64,000 nt of DNA from Flavobacterium restrictum (lineage in GTDB: Bacteria > Bacteroidota > Bacteroidia > Flavobacteriales > Flavobacteriaceae): contig NZ_VJZT01000009.1 of assembly GCF_007097245.1 (NCBI RefSeq), forward strand, positions 1 through 64,000. Reading direction: 5' to 3'. This document shows positions 52,966 to 63,300 of this stretch, one piece after another; position 1 is the first letter of the stretch, and the number at the start of each line of letters is the position of its first letter. The notes beneath the pieces are model-generated. The model was not told the DNA's origin and made no database searches. It was given only the letters and a program-made list of their open reading frames with translations. The position numbers were made by a program, and so were the translations under genes.

Positions 52966-53997
52966 TTAATTTTTAATAAAATACAAATAATCACTCTCAT
53001 TAGCATCCTCTTCTTGTCTAAATCGCAGTTGCGAGGCATTGTATTCAAATACGTTCCAATCGATATTTATTTCCTTTAAATACTCCGATTCGAATTTGGT
53101 TTCAAAGGTTCTAACACCGTCAACTATGGCGGTAGACCACGTACCATTATAGGTATAATATCCTTTTGTAACCGAAACCGTATAGTCACTTTTGAACGTA
53201 AAAACATAGTTGTTATAGCTACTCGTTTTGTCTTTATCTTCATAAAAATAGGCTATTTTCCAGGAACCAGTTGTAAGGACTTGGTCAAAATCAAGTACTG
53301 TTATAACGTTGTCAGGACAGGAATCTAGGGTTTCCTTGATCAGGTTTTCCAGTTGCGTGTTAGTGGTAACAACAACTTGTTGGGATTTCCAGTTGGTAAT
53401 TGTAATGGGATATTTTATGGCAATAAATTGTGCCGCCGTTAGACTATTTATAAAGGCAAAAAAAGTTTTTTCGTCCGTAATTGTAGTCGCATTTGCAATT
53501 TGATTGTTGCTGTCATAACTGTTAATGACAATAGGAAACTGAATGGTCAAACAGTTAATTTTGGATAATAAATCAGCTTTGGCATTCCAATAAGCCAACA
53601 AATAATCATACTCTTTTTGGTTCGCAATGACTTTTTCTAGATAATTATAAAAGACCATCGTCACTGGAAATTGTATGGCCACATCGTCATTATCATTGGC
53701 GTTCGCATCAATATTATTTTTCACTTTTTGGTAATCACTTTCGGATTTCAGAGCAATCGAAGCGCCATTTACGGATACTTCATAAGGAAATTTTACTGTG
53801 CAATAATTGGATTCATCAATTAAATCGTCATAAATTGTTTTTTGCATAACAACTCGTTGCACCAAAGCAGTAAGCGGAGTCGTTGTGGAAATGGTTTCGG
53901 TACTGCTGTGAATTTCTTCATTTATCTCGTTTTGACAGCCCGAAAAAAAAATTCCTAACCCTAAAAAAATGTATTTGTACTTTTTAATCGCTTTCAT
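52966..53997 (-). CDS. Surface lipoprotein with internally duplicated domain and lipocalin-like C-terminus
   Basis: I start the 343-residue precursor at MKAIKKYKYIFLGLGIFFSGC (53997), with a lipobox Cys21. Four beta-strand motifs recur as hydrophobic-x-FP: CTVKFPYEV (66-74), AIQFPVTM (107-114), TIQFPIVI (151-158), AIKYPITI (193-200), in two C-x-FP...FP halves, indicating duplication. The last ~105 residues (235-343) look like a small lipocalin-type barrel (SWKIAYFYEDKD, NGTWSTA). It diverges from the ECF sigma gene at 54221. Function unknown; no close family recognised. Confidence 0.72.
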   Translation of the reverse strand: MKAIKKYKYIFLGLGIFFSGCQNEINEEIHSSTETISTTTPLTALVQRVVMQKTIYDDLIDESNYCTVKFPYEVSVNGASIALKSESDYQKVKNNIDANANDNDDVAIQFPVTMVFYNYLEKVIANQKEYDYLLAYWNAKADLLSKINCLTIQFPIVINSYDSNNQIANATTITDEKTFFAFINSLTAAQFIAIKYPITITNWKSQQVVVTTNTQLENLIKETLDSCPDNVITVLDFDQVLTTGSWKIAYFYEDKDKTSSYNNYVFTFKSDYTVSVTKGYYTYNGTWSTAIVDGVRTFETKFESEYLKEINIDWNVFEYNASQLRFRQEEDANESDYLYFIKN

Positions 53998-54192
53998 ATA
54001 ACACGTTTTACTATCCTTAAAGAATACTCTCCCCTCAATTTTTAGCAATATTAAAAAATATTACTTGGAATACTAACTAAACCTATTTTAAGTTATTATT
54101 TACTTCAAAATAGTATAAATTGCGAGCCAATAAATAGTTGGTATAATAAAACATTTTAGACCTAGAATACCCTACTCCAAGCAAAATAAATA

Positions 54193-54200
54193 TATATTTG
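54193..54200 (+). promoter_or_regulatory. -7 element for the ECF sigma gene
   Basis: TATATTTG lies 20 bp before the ATG at 54221. Confidence 0.5.
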
Positions 54201-54220
54201 TAAGCCTCAATTTTTTATAA

Positions 54221-54736
54221 ATGACCAACACTACTGCTTCAGAAACTTGCAATGAACTTGTATTTTCAAGTTTTTTTAAAAGTCATGCGCAATCGCTTCG
54301 CAATTTTCTTTTTTACAAATATGGAAACAAAGACCAAGCCGAAGATGTAACGCAAGAAGCTTTTATAAAACTTTGGCAAAACTGTGCTGCTGTCCCTTTG
54401 GAAAAAGCCAAATCATATTTGTACACTATAGCCAGCAACAGTTCGCTAAATGAAATTGCACATCAAAAAGTTGTCCTGCAGTATGAGAAAAATTTTGCTG
54501 GGTTAGACCGAACTAATGAAAATCCAGAATATATTTTGGAAGAAAAACAGTTTGAAACCAAGCTTTTGAATGCCATCGCTAACTTGACCGAAACCCAACG
54601 AGTGGCTTTTTTGATGCATCGAATTGACAAAAAAAAATACAGCGAAATTGCTATTGAATTAAATATCAGTGTAAAAGCGGTCGAAAAACGCATTCACTTG
54701 GCTTTGCTGGCATTGCGAAAAGAAATTGATTTATAA
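54221..54736 (+). CDS. ECF-type sigma factor, FecI-like
   Basis: The 171-residue protein has sigma region 2 (FSSFFKSHAQSLRNFLFYKYGNKDQAEDVTQEAFIKLWQN) and region 4 (LTETQRVAFLMHRIDKKKYSEIAIELNISVKAVEKRIHLALLALRKEI). It is followed by an anti-sigma FecR gene and a TonB receptor, the classical cell-surface signalling set, in which substrate at the receptor releases the sigma from FecR. Confidence 0.93.
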   Translation: MTNTTASETCNELVFSSFFKSHAQSLRNFLFYKYGNKDQAEDVTQEAFIKLWQNCAAVPLEKAKSYLYTIASNSSLNEIAHQKVVLQYEKNFAGLDRTNENPEYILEEKQFETKLLNAIANLTETQRVAFLMHRIDKKKYSEIAIELNISVKAVEKRIHLALLALRKEIDL

Positions 54737-54786
54737 AGTAGGGTGTATGCGTTTTTAGTTGTTTTATAGAATACAAAGAGAATCTA

Positions 54787-55686
54787 ATGGAAGAAAATTA
54801 CCTATTAGCAAAATGGCTAAACAATGATTTATCAGCTACTGAATTAGCCGAGTTTGAGGCCAGCCCTGAATATGCTACGTATCAAAAAATAAAAACCCAT
54901 TCGGCTCATCTAGAAGTGGGCGCGTTTGACGGTGACCAACTATTAAATAAAGTCCTGAAGGAACAAAAACCTGCTCCAAAAGTAGTCGCGCTATTCCCTA
55001 AATGGCTCTTTAGAATCGCAGCATTGTTCGTTTTAAGTCTAGGAATTGCGTACACGATGTACCATTTTGTTAGCCAAACAACCACCGCAGGATATGGAGA
55101 AACAGCCACTCTAGAATTGCCAGACCATTCAAAAGTGGTCTTAAATTCAGGTTCGACTATCGCATACAAAAAATGGCAATGGGACACTCATAGGAACCTG
55201 AAACTCCAAGGCGAAGCGTATTTTAGAGTAGCCAAAGGAAAACGTTTTGAAGTAGCAACCAGTCTAGGAAAAGTTACCGTTCTAGGAACCCAATTTAATG
55301 TAAAAGCCAGAGAAAATAGATTTGATGTTACCTGTTTTGAAGGTCGTGTAAAAGTAAATTACAAAGACCAACAAATCTTGTTAACCCACGGTCAAAGCGT
55401 AACTTTTGAGAATGGAATCGCAAACAACTCCATTACAACGGAGTCCAGTCCAGATTGGTTGCAACAAGAAATTGCCTTTCATGCCGAAAAACTACAACGT
55501 GTAATTGCCGAAATAGAACGACACTATAACGTAACTATTACATTAAAAAACGTGCATACAACTGCACTGTTTACAGGAAAAATACCAACCAAAACGCTTG
55601 ATGTTGCGCTACAAATTATTGCCAAAACCTATAATTTAAAAAAGAGCAAAGTAGCACCAAACAAAATAATTTTTGAGGGAAAATAA
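54787..55686 (+). CDS. FecR-family anti-sigma factor
   Basis: The 299-residue protein has a cytoplasmic N-terminal sigma-binding part (1-70), a single membrane span (about 75-96), a FecR domain (about 105-210) with LPDHSKVVLNSGSTIAY, YFRVAKGKRFEV and VLGTQFNVKA, and a C-terminal DUF4974 domain (about 225-299). The receptor gene starts directly after its stop codon. Confidence 0.93.
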   Translation: MEENYLLAKWLNNDLSATELAEFEASPEYATYQKIKTHSAHLEVGAFDGDQLLNKVLKEQKPAPKVVALFPKWLFRIAALFVLSLGIAYTMYHFVSQTTTAGYGETATLELPDHSKVVLNSGSTIAYKKWQWDTHRNLKLQGEAYFRVAKGKRFEVATSLGKVTVLGTQFNVKARENRFDVTCFEGRVKVNYKDQQILLTHGQSVTFENGIANNSITTESSPDWLQQEIAFHAEKLQRVIAEIERHYNVTITLKNVHTTALFTGKIPTKTLDVALQIIAKTYNLKKSKVAPNKIIFEGK

Positions 55687-58233
55687 ATGTTTTTTACCAA
55701 ACGAGTTGCTGTTGTATTCTTTTGCTTTTTTTTTGCCCTGCATGCTTACGCTCAAGGTAATGGAAAAGCGATTGCGCTAAAACAGCTTTTATTTTCGATC
55801 GAAAAACAGTACCAAGTAAGCTTTAACTACACCGAAAATACCATTGCCAATCTCAAAATTAGTCCTCCAGCGACATCGCTTTCCTTACTGGAAAAAATAG
55901 CGTATTTATCCCAAAAAACAGGTCTTTCGTTTGAGATTATCAATACAAAATTCATTAGTATTCATACTAAAATGAAGCCCGAATTACCCTTGATTTGTGG
56001 GTATATTTTTTCATCCATTGATGGCACACCTTTAGAAAATGCCAACATAGAATGGGAAAACAATCAAGCAACAACAAGTGATAAAAATGGTTATTTTGAA
56101 TTTAAAAACCAAAAGAAAACCAACGTGACCATCAGCTATATTGGGTTTATCCCCCAGAAAATTGAAATTGTCGAAAACCAAAATACCGCTTGTCAAAAAA
56201 TATACCTAACGCCAAATATTACCCAACTCGAAGAGATAAAAACCACTAGTTTTTTGGCTACTGGGATTTCAAAAAACAAGGATGGCTCATTCGAAATAAA
56301 GCCGAAAAAATTCGGGATTCTGCCCGGTTTAATCGAACCAGATGTACTGCAAACCATGCAACAAATTCCCGGAATCAATAGCGCAGATGAAAGTGTGGCC
56401 AGCATTAATGTGAGAGGTGGCACGCACGATCAAAATTTATTTTTATGGAACGGAATAAAAATGTACCAAACAGGACATTTTTTTGGTTTAATATCCGTGT
56501 TCAATCCCAATTTAGCGCACACAATTGCCATTACTAAAAATGGAACTTCGGCATTCTTTGGCGAAAGCGTTTCTAGTGTGGTGGACATTTCCTCCAACTC
56601 CAACACTAGTGACAAAAATAGTTTTAGCGCAGGAATAAACATGATCAATGCCGACATTTATGCTAAATTTAAGGTTACCCAAAAAGGGTTTCTCGAACTT
56701 GCAGGACGAAGATCCATCACTGATTTTTTGCAATCTCCAACTTATGAGGAATATTATAAAAAAGCCTTTCAAAACACGAGTGTAACCAATTCCTCAACGA
56801 ATCAAACCGCTGATTATGACGACAGTCAAAAGTTTAATTTTCATGATATTACGGCAAAATACTCCCAGAAAATAGGGCAAAAAGACCACGTAATCCTTGA
56901 CCTAATCACCATTAGCGACCAACTCAAGGTTTTTCAATCCAATACGCTGAATAGCGAAACACAATCGGAAAGCAATGTTTTATATCAAAAAAATTATGGC
57001 GGAAATTTGTATTGGAAACACCATTGGAACACAAAAAATAAAACCCAAATCAATGTCTATAGTTCCCATTATGAACTAGATGCCGAAACCAGAAAAAATG
57101 AGAATAATCAATTCCTAAAACAGGAAAACAGCATGATTGACAATGGGATTAAACTCGAGAACAACCATTTTCAATCTTCGAAATTGACCCTTAATACGGG
57201 CTATCAATTCAATGAAATTGGGGCAACCAATTTGGATAAAATAAACAGTCCAGCCTTTTACAGAAAAATCAAAACTGTTTTACGAACCCACGCAGCCATT
57301 CTGGAAGGAAAATACAACGATACCTTGGCTCGTGTCTACGCCGCAGCCGGGGTTCGAATCAATTATATCGAGCAGTTTCAAAAAGCAATTATCGAGCCTC
57401 GATTACAGCTAAATTATGGGATTAGCAAATACTTTTCTACCGCTTTTTTAGGCGAATTTAAAAGTCAAAATTGCCATCAAATAATCGATTTACAAACGGA
57501 TTATTTTGGTGTAGAAAAAAGACGTTGGATTTTGTCGAACAACAGCACGATTCCGATTCAAAAAAGCCAACAAGCCTCAATAAGTTTTGCGTATGCCAAA
57601 AAGGATTGGTTGCTTTCGGTAGAGCATTTTTATAAAAAAGTGAGCGGAATTACCAGCGCCAGTCAAGGTTTTCAGAACCAATTAGAGTTTGTAAAAATCA
57701 ATGGTTCCTATGCAGTTTTGGGCAGCGAAGTATTGGTGCAGAAGAAAACAAATCACTTTATAACTTGGTTGAGCTACACGTACAACACTAATAATTATAA
57801 TTTTGGCAGTTTAAAACCACCGACATTTGCAAACAATTTCGAAATAAATCATGTGGTATCTTGGTCAGGAAGTTATGAAAAAAACAATTTCAAAATTGCG
57901 TTGGGTTCCAAATGGTATTCTGGAAAGCCAGAAACAACACCCAGCACTATCGTGATCAATACTACCGATGTTGTGAATCCAAAAATAGATTTCAACTCGC
58001 CCAACAACCAGCGATTAAATTCGTTTTTTCAAGTCAATTTTTCAACAACTTACAAATGGGAATCTCAAAATAAAATCAGGTATAATGTGGGTTTATCGGT
58101 CGTAAACATCCTCAACAAAAAGAATGAAATCAATGAATATTACCGCATCAATACCGCCACAAACACGATTGAAGATGTAAAAACGTATGCCTTAAAACGG
58201 ACTCCAAATATTAGTTTTAGAGTTTCGCTTTAA
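55687..58233 (+). CDS. TonB-dependent receptor with STN signalling domain
   Basis: The 848-residue outer-membrane receptor has a signal peptide (to about residue 22), an N-terminal STN secretin-type domain (about 28-92) for FecR contact, a carboxypeptidase-regulatory-like domain (about 98-175), a plug (about 215-310, with INVRGGTHDQNLFLWNGIKMYQ) and a beta-barrel ending in the OMP-like FRVSL. It lacks a SusD neighbour. Substrate is not evident. With the sigma and FecR it makes a three-gene trans-envelope signalling unit. Confidence 0.9.
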   Translation: MFFTKRVAVVFFCFFFALHAYAQGNGKAIALKQLLFSIEKQYQVSFNYTENTIANLKISPPATSLSLLEKIAYLSQKTGLSFEIINTKFISIHTKMKPELPLICGYIFSSIDGTPLENANIEWENNQATTSDKNGYFEFKNQKKTNVTISYIGFIPQKIEIVENQNTACQKIYLTPNITQLEEIKTTSFLATGISKNKDGSFEIKPKKFGILPGLIEPDVLQTMQQIPGINSADESVASINVRGGTHDQNLFLWNGIKMYQTGHFFGLISVFNPNLAHTIAITKNGTSAFFGESVSSVVDISSNSNTSDKNSFSAGINMINADIYAKFKVTQKGFLELAGRRSITDFLQSPTYEEYYKKAFQNTSVTNSSTNQTADYDDSQKFNFHDITAKYSQKIGQKDHVILDLITISDQLKVFQSNTLNSETQSESNVLYQKNYGGNLYWKHHWNTKNKTQINVYSSHYELDAETRKNENNQFLKQENSMIDNGIKLENNHFQSSKLTLNTGYQFNEIGATNLDKINSPAFYRKIKTVLRTHAAILEGKYNDTLARVYAAAGVRINYIEQFQKAIIEPRLQLNYGISKYFSTAFLGEFKSQNCHQIIDLQTDYFGVEKRRWILSNNSTIPIQKSQQASISFAYAKKDWLLSVEHFYKKVSGITSASQGFQNQLEFVKINGSYAVLGSEVLVQKKTNHFITWLSYTYNTNNYNFGSLKPPTFANNFEINHVVSWSGSYEKNNFKIALGSKWYSGKPETTPSTIVINTTDVVNPKIDFNSPNNQRLNSFFQVNFSTTYKWESQNKIRYNVGLSVVNILNKKNEINEYYRINTATNTIEDVKTYALKRTPNISFRVSL

Positions 58234-58283
58234 GGCATTTTTTGTTTAAAAAGTGCTACCTCGAAGGAGTTGCTTTATTAAAA

Positions 58284-60062
58284 TTACATTCGTTCGGGAA
58301 CATTAATTCCTAGCAAGCCAAAGGAACTGGCAATGGTATCTGCCACTTTTTTGGACAGTTGCACTCGGAATGTTTTTTTGTCCTCATTTTCCTCTCCCAG
58401 AATCGAAACCGCTTGGTAAAAAGAGTTGTATTCTCGAACTAATTCATACGTGAAATTTGCAATCAGTGCCGGGCTGTGATTATGAGCCGCATTTTGAATC
58501 ACTTCAGGGAATAATTCAAGTTGTTTTAATAATTCTTTTTCTTTTTCGTGTAACTTTTCTAAAACCACTGTATTCGAAAAATCGAAAGTCGCTTTACGAA
58601 TAATAGATTGAATTCTAGCATAGGTATATTGAATGAAAGGCCCCGTATTTCCAGCAAAATCAACAGATTCCTCTGGATTAAATAGAATTCGTTTTTTGGG
58701 ATCCACTTTCAAAATGTAATATTTCAATGCGCCAAGACCAATTGTAGTGTACAAATTAGATTTTTCTTCACTAGAATAATTTTCTAATTTCCCTAAATCT
58801 TCGGCAATTTTTTGGGCTGTATTGGTCATTTCTTGCATTAAATCATCGGCATCGACTACAGTTCCTTCTCGGCTTTTCATTTTTCCCGAAGGCAAATCAA
58901 CCATTCCGTAGGATAGATGAAACAAATTTGAAGCCCAATCAAAACCCAGTTTTTTCAATATCAAGAACAATACCTTGAAGTGGTAATCTTGCTCATTACC
59001 AACCGTATATACCATTCCGCCTACGTCTTGCATGTCCTTCACACGCTGAATTGCCGTACCGATATCTTGGGTCATGTACACCGCTGTCCCATCCGATCGC
59101 AATACAATTTTACGATCCAAACCTTCATTAGTCAAATCAATCCAAACCGAACCATCAGGATCTTTTTCGAAAATCCCTTTGTCTAACCCAATTTGAACCA
59201 CATCTTTTCCTAATAAATAGGTGTTGCTTTCGTAATAAAAACTATCAAAATTAACGCCTAAATTTTTGTAAGTAATAGCAAAACCATCATAAACCCATTG
59301 GTTCATCGTACTCCAAAGTGCTTTTACCTGCTCGTCGCCAGCTTCCCATTTCAAGAGCATTTCTTGCGCTTCGAGAATAATTGGTGCTTGTTTTTTGGCT
59401 TCGTCTTCCGTTTTGCCTTCGCTCATTAAGGCATTGATTTCAGCTTTGTAGGCTTTATCAAAAGCCACGTAATAATTTCCAACTAATTTATCTCCTTTTA
59501 GACCCGTTGATGCTGGAGTTTCTCCGTTTCCAAATTTCTGCCAAGCTAACATGGATTTGCAAATATGAATGCCTCGATCGTTAATAATTTGAGTTTTATA
59601 CACTTTTTTGCCCGAAGCTTTGATAATTTCGGCAACTGAATACCCCAAAAGATTGTTCCTAACGTGACCTAAATGCAAGGGTTTATTGGTATTAGGCGAT
59701 GAATATTCGACCATAACCGCTTTTTCGTTTCCAGAAGGAGTTACGAATCCAAATTTGCTGTTTTCTTTTATTGCATTAAAAAAATTACAATAGTACGCAT
59801 CGGAAATCACAATATTCAAAAAGCCAGAAACCACATTAAAACGCGCTACTTCGGCAACATTTTCGACCAAATAGTTTCCTATTTTGTTTCCTAATTCAAC
59901 GGGATTACTTTTAATTATTTTTAATAAAGGGAAAATAACAACGGTGGTATCGCCTTCAAATTCCTTGCGTGTAGTTTGAAATTCGACTTTGTCAAGTGGT
60001 ACTGCGAACAATTCTTGAACGGCATTTTGTATATTAGTAGTGAGGATTTCTTGAAGATTCAT
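58284..60062 (-). CDS. argS: Arginine-tRNA ligase
   Basis: I start the 592-residue enzyme at MNLQEILTTNIQNAVQELF (60062), just behind the -7 element; the longer frame is upstream noise. It charges tRNA-Arg. Motifs: class I HIGH equivalent HLGH in PNTNKPLHLGHVRNN, the KMSKS-like KMKSREGTVVDADDLM and DRGIHICKSMLA. The C-terminal anticodon-binding DALR domain ends LLGINVPERM. Confidence 0.96.
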   Translation of the reverse strand: MNLQEILTTNIQNAVQELFAVPLDKVEFQTTRKEFEGDTTVVIFPLLKIIKSNPVELGNKIGNYLVENVAEVARFNVVSGFLNIVISDAYYCNFFNAIKENSKFGFVTPSGNEKAVMVEYSSPNTNKPLHLGHVRNNLLGYSVAEIIKASGKKVYKTQIINDRGIHICKSMLAWQKFGNGETPASTGLKGDKLVGNYYVAFDKAYKAEINALMSEGKTEDEAKKQAPIILEAQEMLLKWEAGDEQVKALWSTMNQWVYDGFAITYKNLGVNFDSFYYESNTYLLGKDVVQIGLDKGIFEKDPDGSVWIDLTNEGLDRKIVLRSDGTAVYMTQDIGTAIQRVKDMQDVGGMVYTVGNEQDYHFKVLFLILKKLGFDWASNLFHLSYGMVDLPSGKMKSREGTVVDADDLMQEMTNTAQKIAEDLGKLENYSSEEKSNLYTTIGLGALKYYILKVDPKKRILFNPEESVDFAGNTGPFIQYTYARIQSIIRKATFDFSNTVVLEKLHEKEKELLKQLELFPEVIQNAAHNHSPALIANFTYELVREYNSFYQAVSILGEENEDKKTFRVQLSKKVADTIASSFGLLGINVPERM

Positions 60063-60081
60063 ATTTTTTTTATTATGTTGG

Positions 60082-60089
60082 CAAAGATA
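60082..60089 (-). promoter_or_regulatory. -7 element for argS
   Basis: TATCTTTG on the minus strand, 19 bp upstream of the argS ATG. Confidence 0.55.
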
Positions 60090-60272
60090 ACATTTAATTA
60101 GAATTTTTATTCCTAAATAGCAGGGATGGATAAGCAATAAAATCATTTTTTTTTGGTTTTAAATCCATGTTAGCAGGTGTCTATCAACTTGAAGTGTAGA
60201 TTTTTACTTTTTAAGCCTTGCATTTCATCGGTTTTTAAAGCATTTAAGCCCTACGAATTGTTATTTTAATTG

Positions 60273-60280
60273 TATTTTTG
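60273..60280 (+). promoter_or_regulatory. -7 element for the second giant adhesin
   Basis: TATTTTTG lies 21 bp before the ATG at 60302. Confidence 0.5.
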
Positions 60281-60301
60281 AACACAAATGTTGCCTTGGC
60301 T

Positions 60302-63300
60302 ATGAAAAAAATTATATTATTATTTTTATTGCTTTTTGCGATAAAAAATTACTCGCAATCCGTAACCGTAAATACTACTAAATATACGGTTGATCAGTTG
60401 GTCAATCAAGTGTTGATTAACTCGCCTTGTGTTTCGGGAACGAATGTAAATTCCAAGACAGGAACGACTTACGGTTCTACCAACGGAATAGGTTATTTTG
60501 AAAACAGCAATGCCAATTTTCCGTTTTCGAATGGTGTTGTTTTGACCACAGGAGATGTTACTAAAATTCCGAGTCCCAATAGCACGATTTTAAGTGATGG
60601 GACTGCAGCTTGGAAAGGCGATGCTGATTTAGAAGCCAACCTACTTTCGCAGTCCGGCATTAGCATCAATTCCATAAATGCCAGTTATATTGAGTTTGAT
60701 TTCCAGCCCAAAACACCCAATTTTGATTTTTCTTTTTTATTCGCTTCCGAGGAATATGGTACTTCCCAATGTGCATTTTCGGATGCGTTTGCTTTTTTGT
60801 TAAAAGATGTTACCAATGCTGGGGCAAATACCAATTTAGCCGTAATTCCTAATACTAACATTCCGGTTTCGGTAGAGACCATTCGCAATGCGAACTATAA
60901 TTCGAATTGTGCTTCGGCAAATCCAACGTATTTTGGTGCTTTTAACGGAAGTGGTTTTGGACCAGCTATCAATTTTAACGGGCAAACAGTCGCCATGCTA
61001 GCTTCGGCAACGGGTTTGAACATTAATCATATCTACCGAATCAAGATTGTAATTACTGATGGTGGGAATAATACGGGCTACGATTCGGCTATTTTTTTAA
61101 AAGGAGATAGCTTTAATATAGGTCAAGATGTTTTAGGATTAGATTATACTGTTGCCAATAAAAACGCCATTTGCTCTGGGAGCTCATTACCCGTTTTATC
61201 CGCAACTGGGCTAAAATCAGGTACTACTTTTGTTTGGAAAAAAGAAGGAATCGCACTATCGCCTGCCGAAACGGGAGCCAATTTAGATTTGAATACCTTA
61301 TTGCCATTGATTGATTCTGGTACGCATAAATACAGCGTTACCTACCTAGAACCAGGCTGTACCGCAGTGACCGATGAGATTACGGTTGCGTTTTACCCCC
61401 CAATTGGTGTCATCAAAGTGCCCGATATTTATACTTGCGATAGCGGAGCCTCCACCTATGATTTTGATTTGACCAAGAATACCACCATCATCATGGCGGG
61501 TGTCAATCAAGCCACGAATGCCACTGGAATTCTGGACGATTTGCCAGCTGGAACACTCATTAGTTATTACTTGGCCAATAATGAGGCTGTGACTGGAACA
61601 AATCCAGTAGCTAGTCCGCTTACAATTTTAAGTTCCCTAAACGGCAAACCTGTTTTTGTACGGGTACAAAATCCAATAACAAGCTGTTTCGAAATCCAAT
61701 CTTTTCAGTTGCAAATAGTCGCTGCTCCAGTGGTTGCCAATACCCCTGTTGATATAACATTGTGCGCTAGAAACCCTACCGAAATTCCTCAAAAAGCCCT
61801 TTTTGATTTTACAGATCAAAAAGCACTCCTACTTGGTTCACAAGATCCCGTATACAATATAGTTACATTTCATTCTACCATTTCTGGAGCACAAAACAAT
61901 ACCAATGTATTTGTACTAACAGCAGCCGATGAATTGCTGACAAACTCCAGAACTATTTATGTCCGAATTGAAAATAAATCCAATACAAGCTGTTATGTAA
62001 CCTCCAGTTTTAAAGTAAATGTTACACCGTTTCCAGAAGTAGATGCATTAGCCGATGTGTACGTTTGTACCTCCTATAAACTACCTGTATTGACCAAAAC
62101 TGGGGCGCAATATTGGACAGGTACTGGCAAAACTGGTGTCCAACTTTTTGCAGGAGATTTGGTTACAACAACTAGTGACGTATATGTTTTCAATCAAAAC
62201 GGGAATTGTACCAATGAAGATTACTTTAAAGTTACCATCATTAATTTAGACGAAATAACTCCGGCCAGCAAAACTTATTGTACTGAATATGCTTTGCCTG
62301 CCTTACCTTATGCCAAATATTATACCCTGTCTGGCGGAGATGCAACCGCAGGAAATACCGAAATACCAAGCGGAACCCTCATCAACACCGCTGGGGATAC
62401 TACTATTTATGTTTGGATTTCAGATCTTATTTCGGTTCCTTCTTGCCAAGAAGAGAAACCTTTTACCATAACCATTATCCCCTTTGAACCTTTACCCTAT
62501 ATTTCCAATAGATTTGATTGTACTTCCTATAGACTATTTGCAAATCCCAATGGTGGAACCTATTACACAGGGCGTAACAAAGGCTTGCCAATTATACCTA
62601 TAGGAACTGTTTTTACAACAACAACTGATGTCTATCTTTATAAAGAATCAGGAACATCCCCATTGAATTGCTCTTCTGAAAAAAAATTTACTATTTTTAT
62701 CGGTGCTGCAAGTATTACCCCACCAGCAGACCTAACTTCCTGTTCGTCCTATGAACTGCCTTATTTACAAGTTGGACAATACCGTACTGAATCTGGCGGC
62801 GCCGGAATAGGAGTCCCAGGAAAAACATTGATTAACAGTACCACTACGCTCTGGTACTATGTAAAAGGGCAAACCTGTGTAATTGACAAACCCTTTACAA
62901 TTACAGTAGAAATTCCGCCATTGCCACTATTTACGGACACCCCACCCATTTGTGATGTGTATTATTTACCTGCGGTAGCCCACACCGGAAATTATTATAC
63001 CGAGCCAGGAGGAACTGGTTTTATTCGTCCTGCTGGTTACCCAATTACGTCCACACAAACGATCTATTTTTATGATAAAGCAGCCGTTGGCACCTGTTCA
63101 GTAGAGGGAAGTTTCCTAATTACTATCTATAAATCCCCAAAAGTAGATGCAAGACCCGTTGAAGTTATCAAATGTGGGCAACCGTATGTACTTGATGATT
63201 TAACTAATGGCGAATACTATGAATTTGCGGGTGAACCATCCCCAACAAATCCTATATTGCCGCCAGGTTACGTGATAACTGCACCCAAAACCATTTATGT

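Noticed and set aside
58234..58283. Terminator after the TonB receptor gene
   Set aside because: Only short interrupted pairings; no stable stem with T tract.
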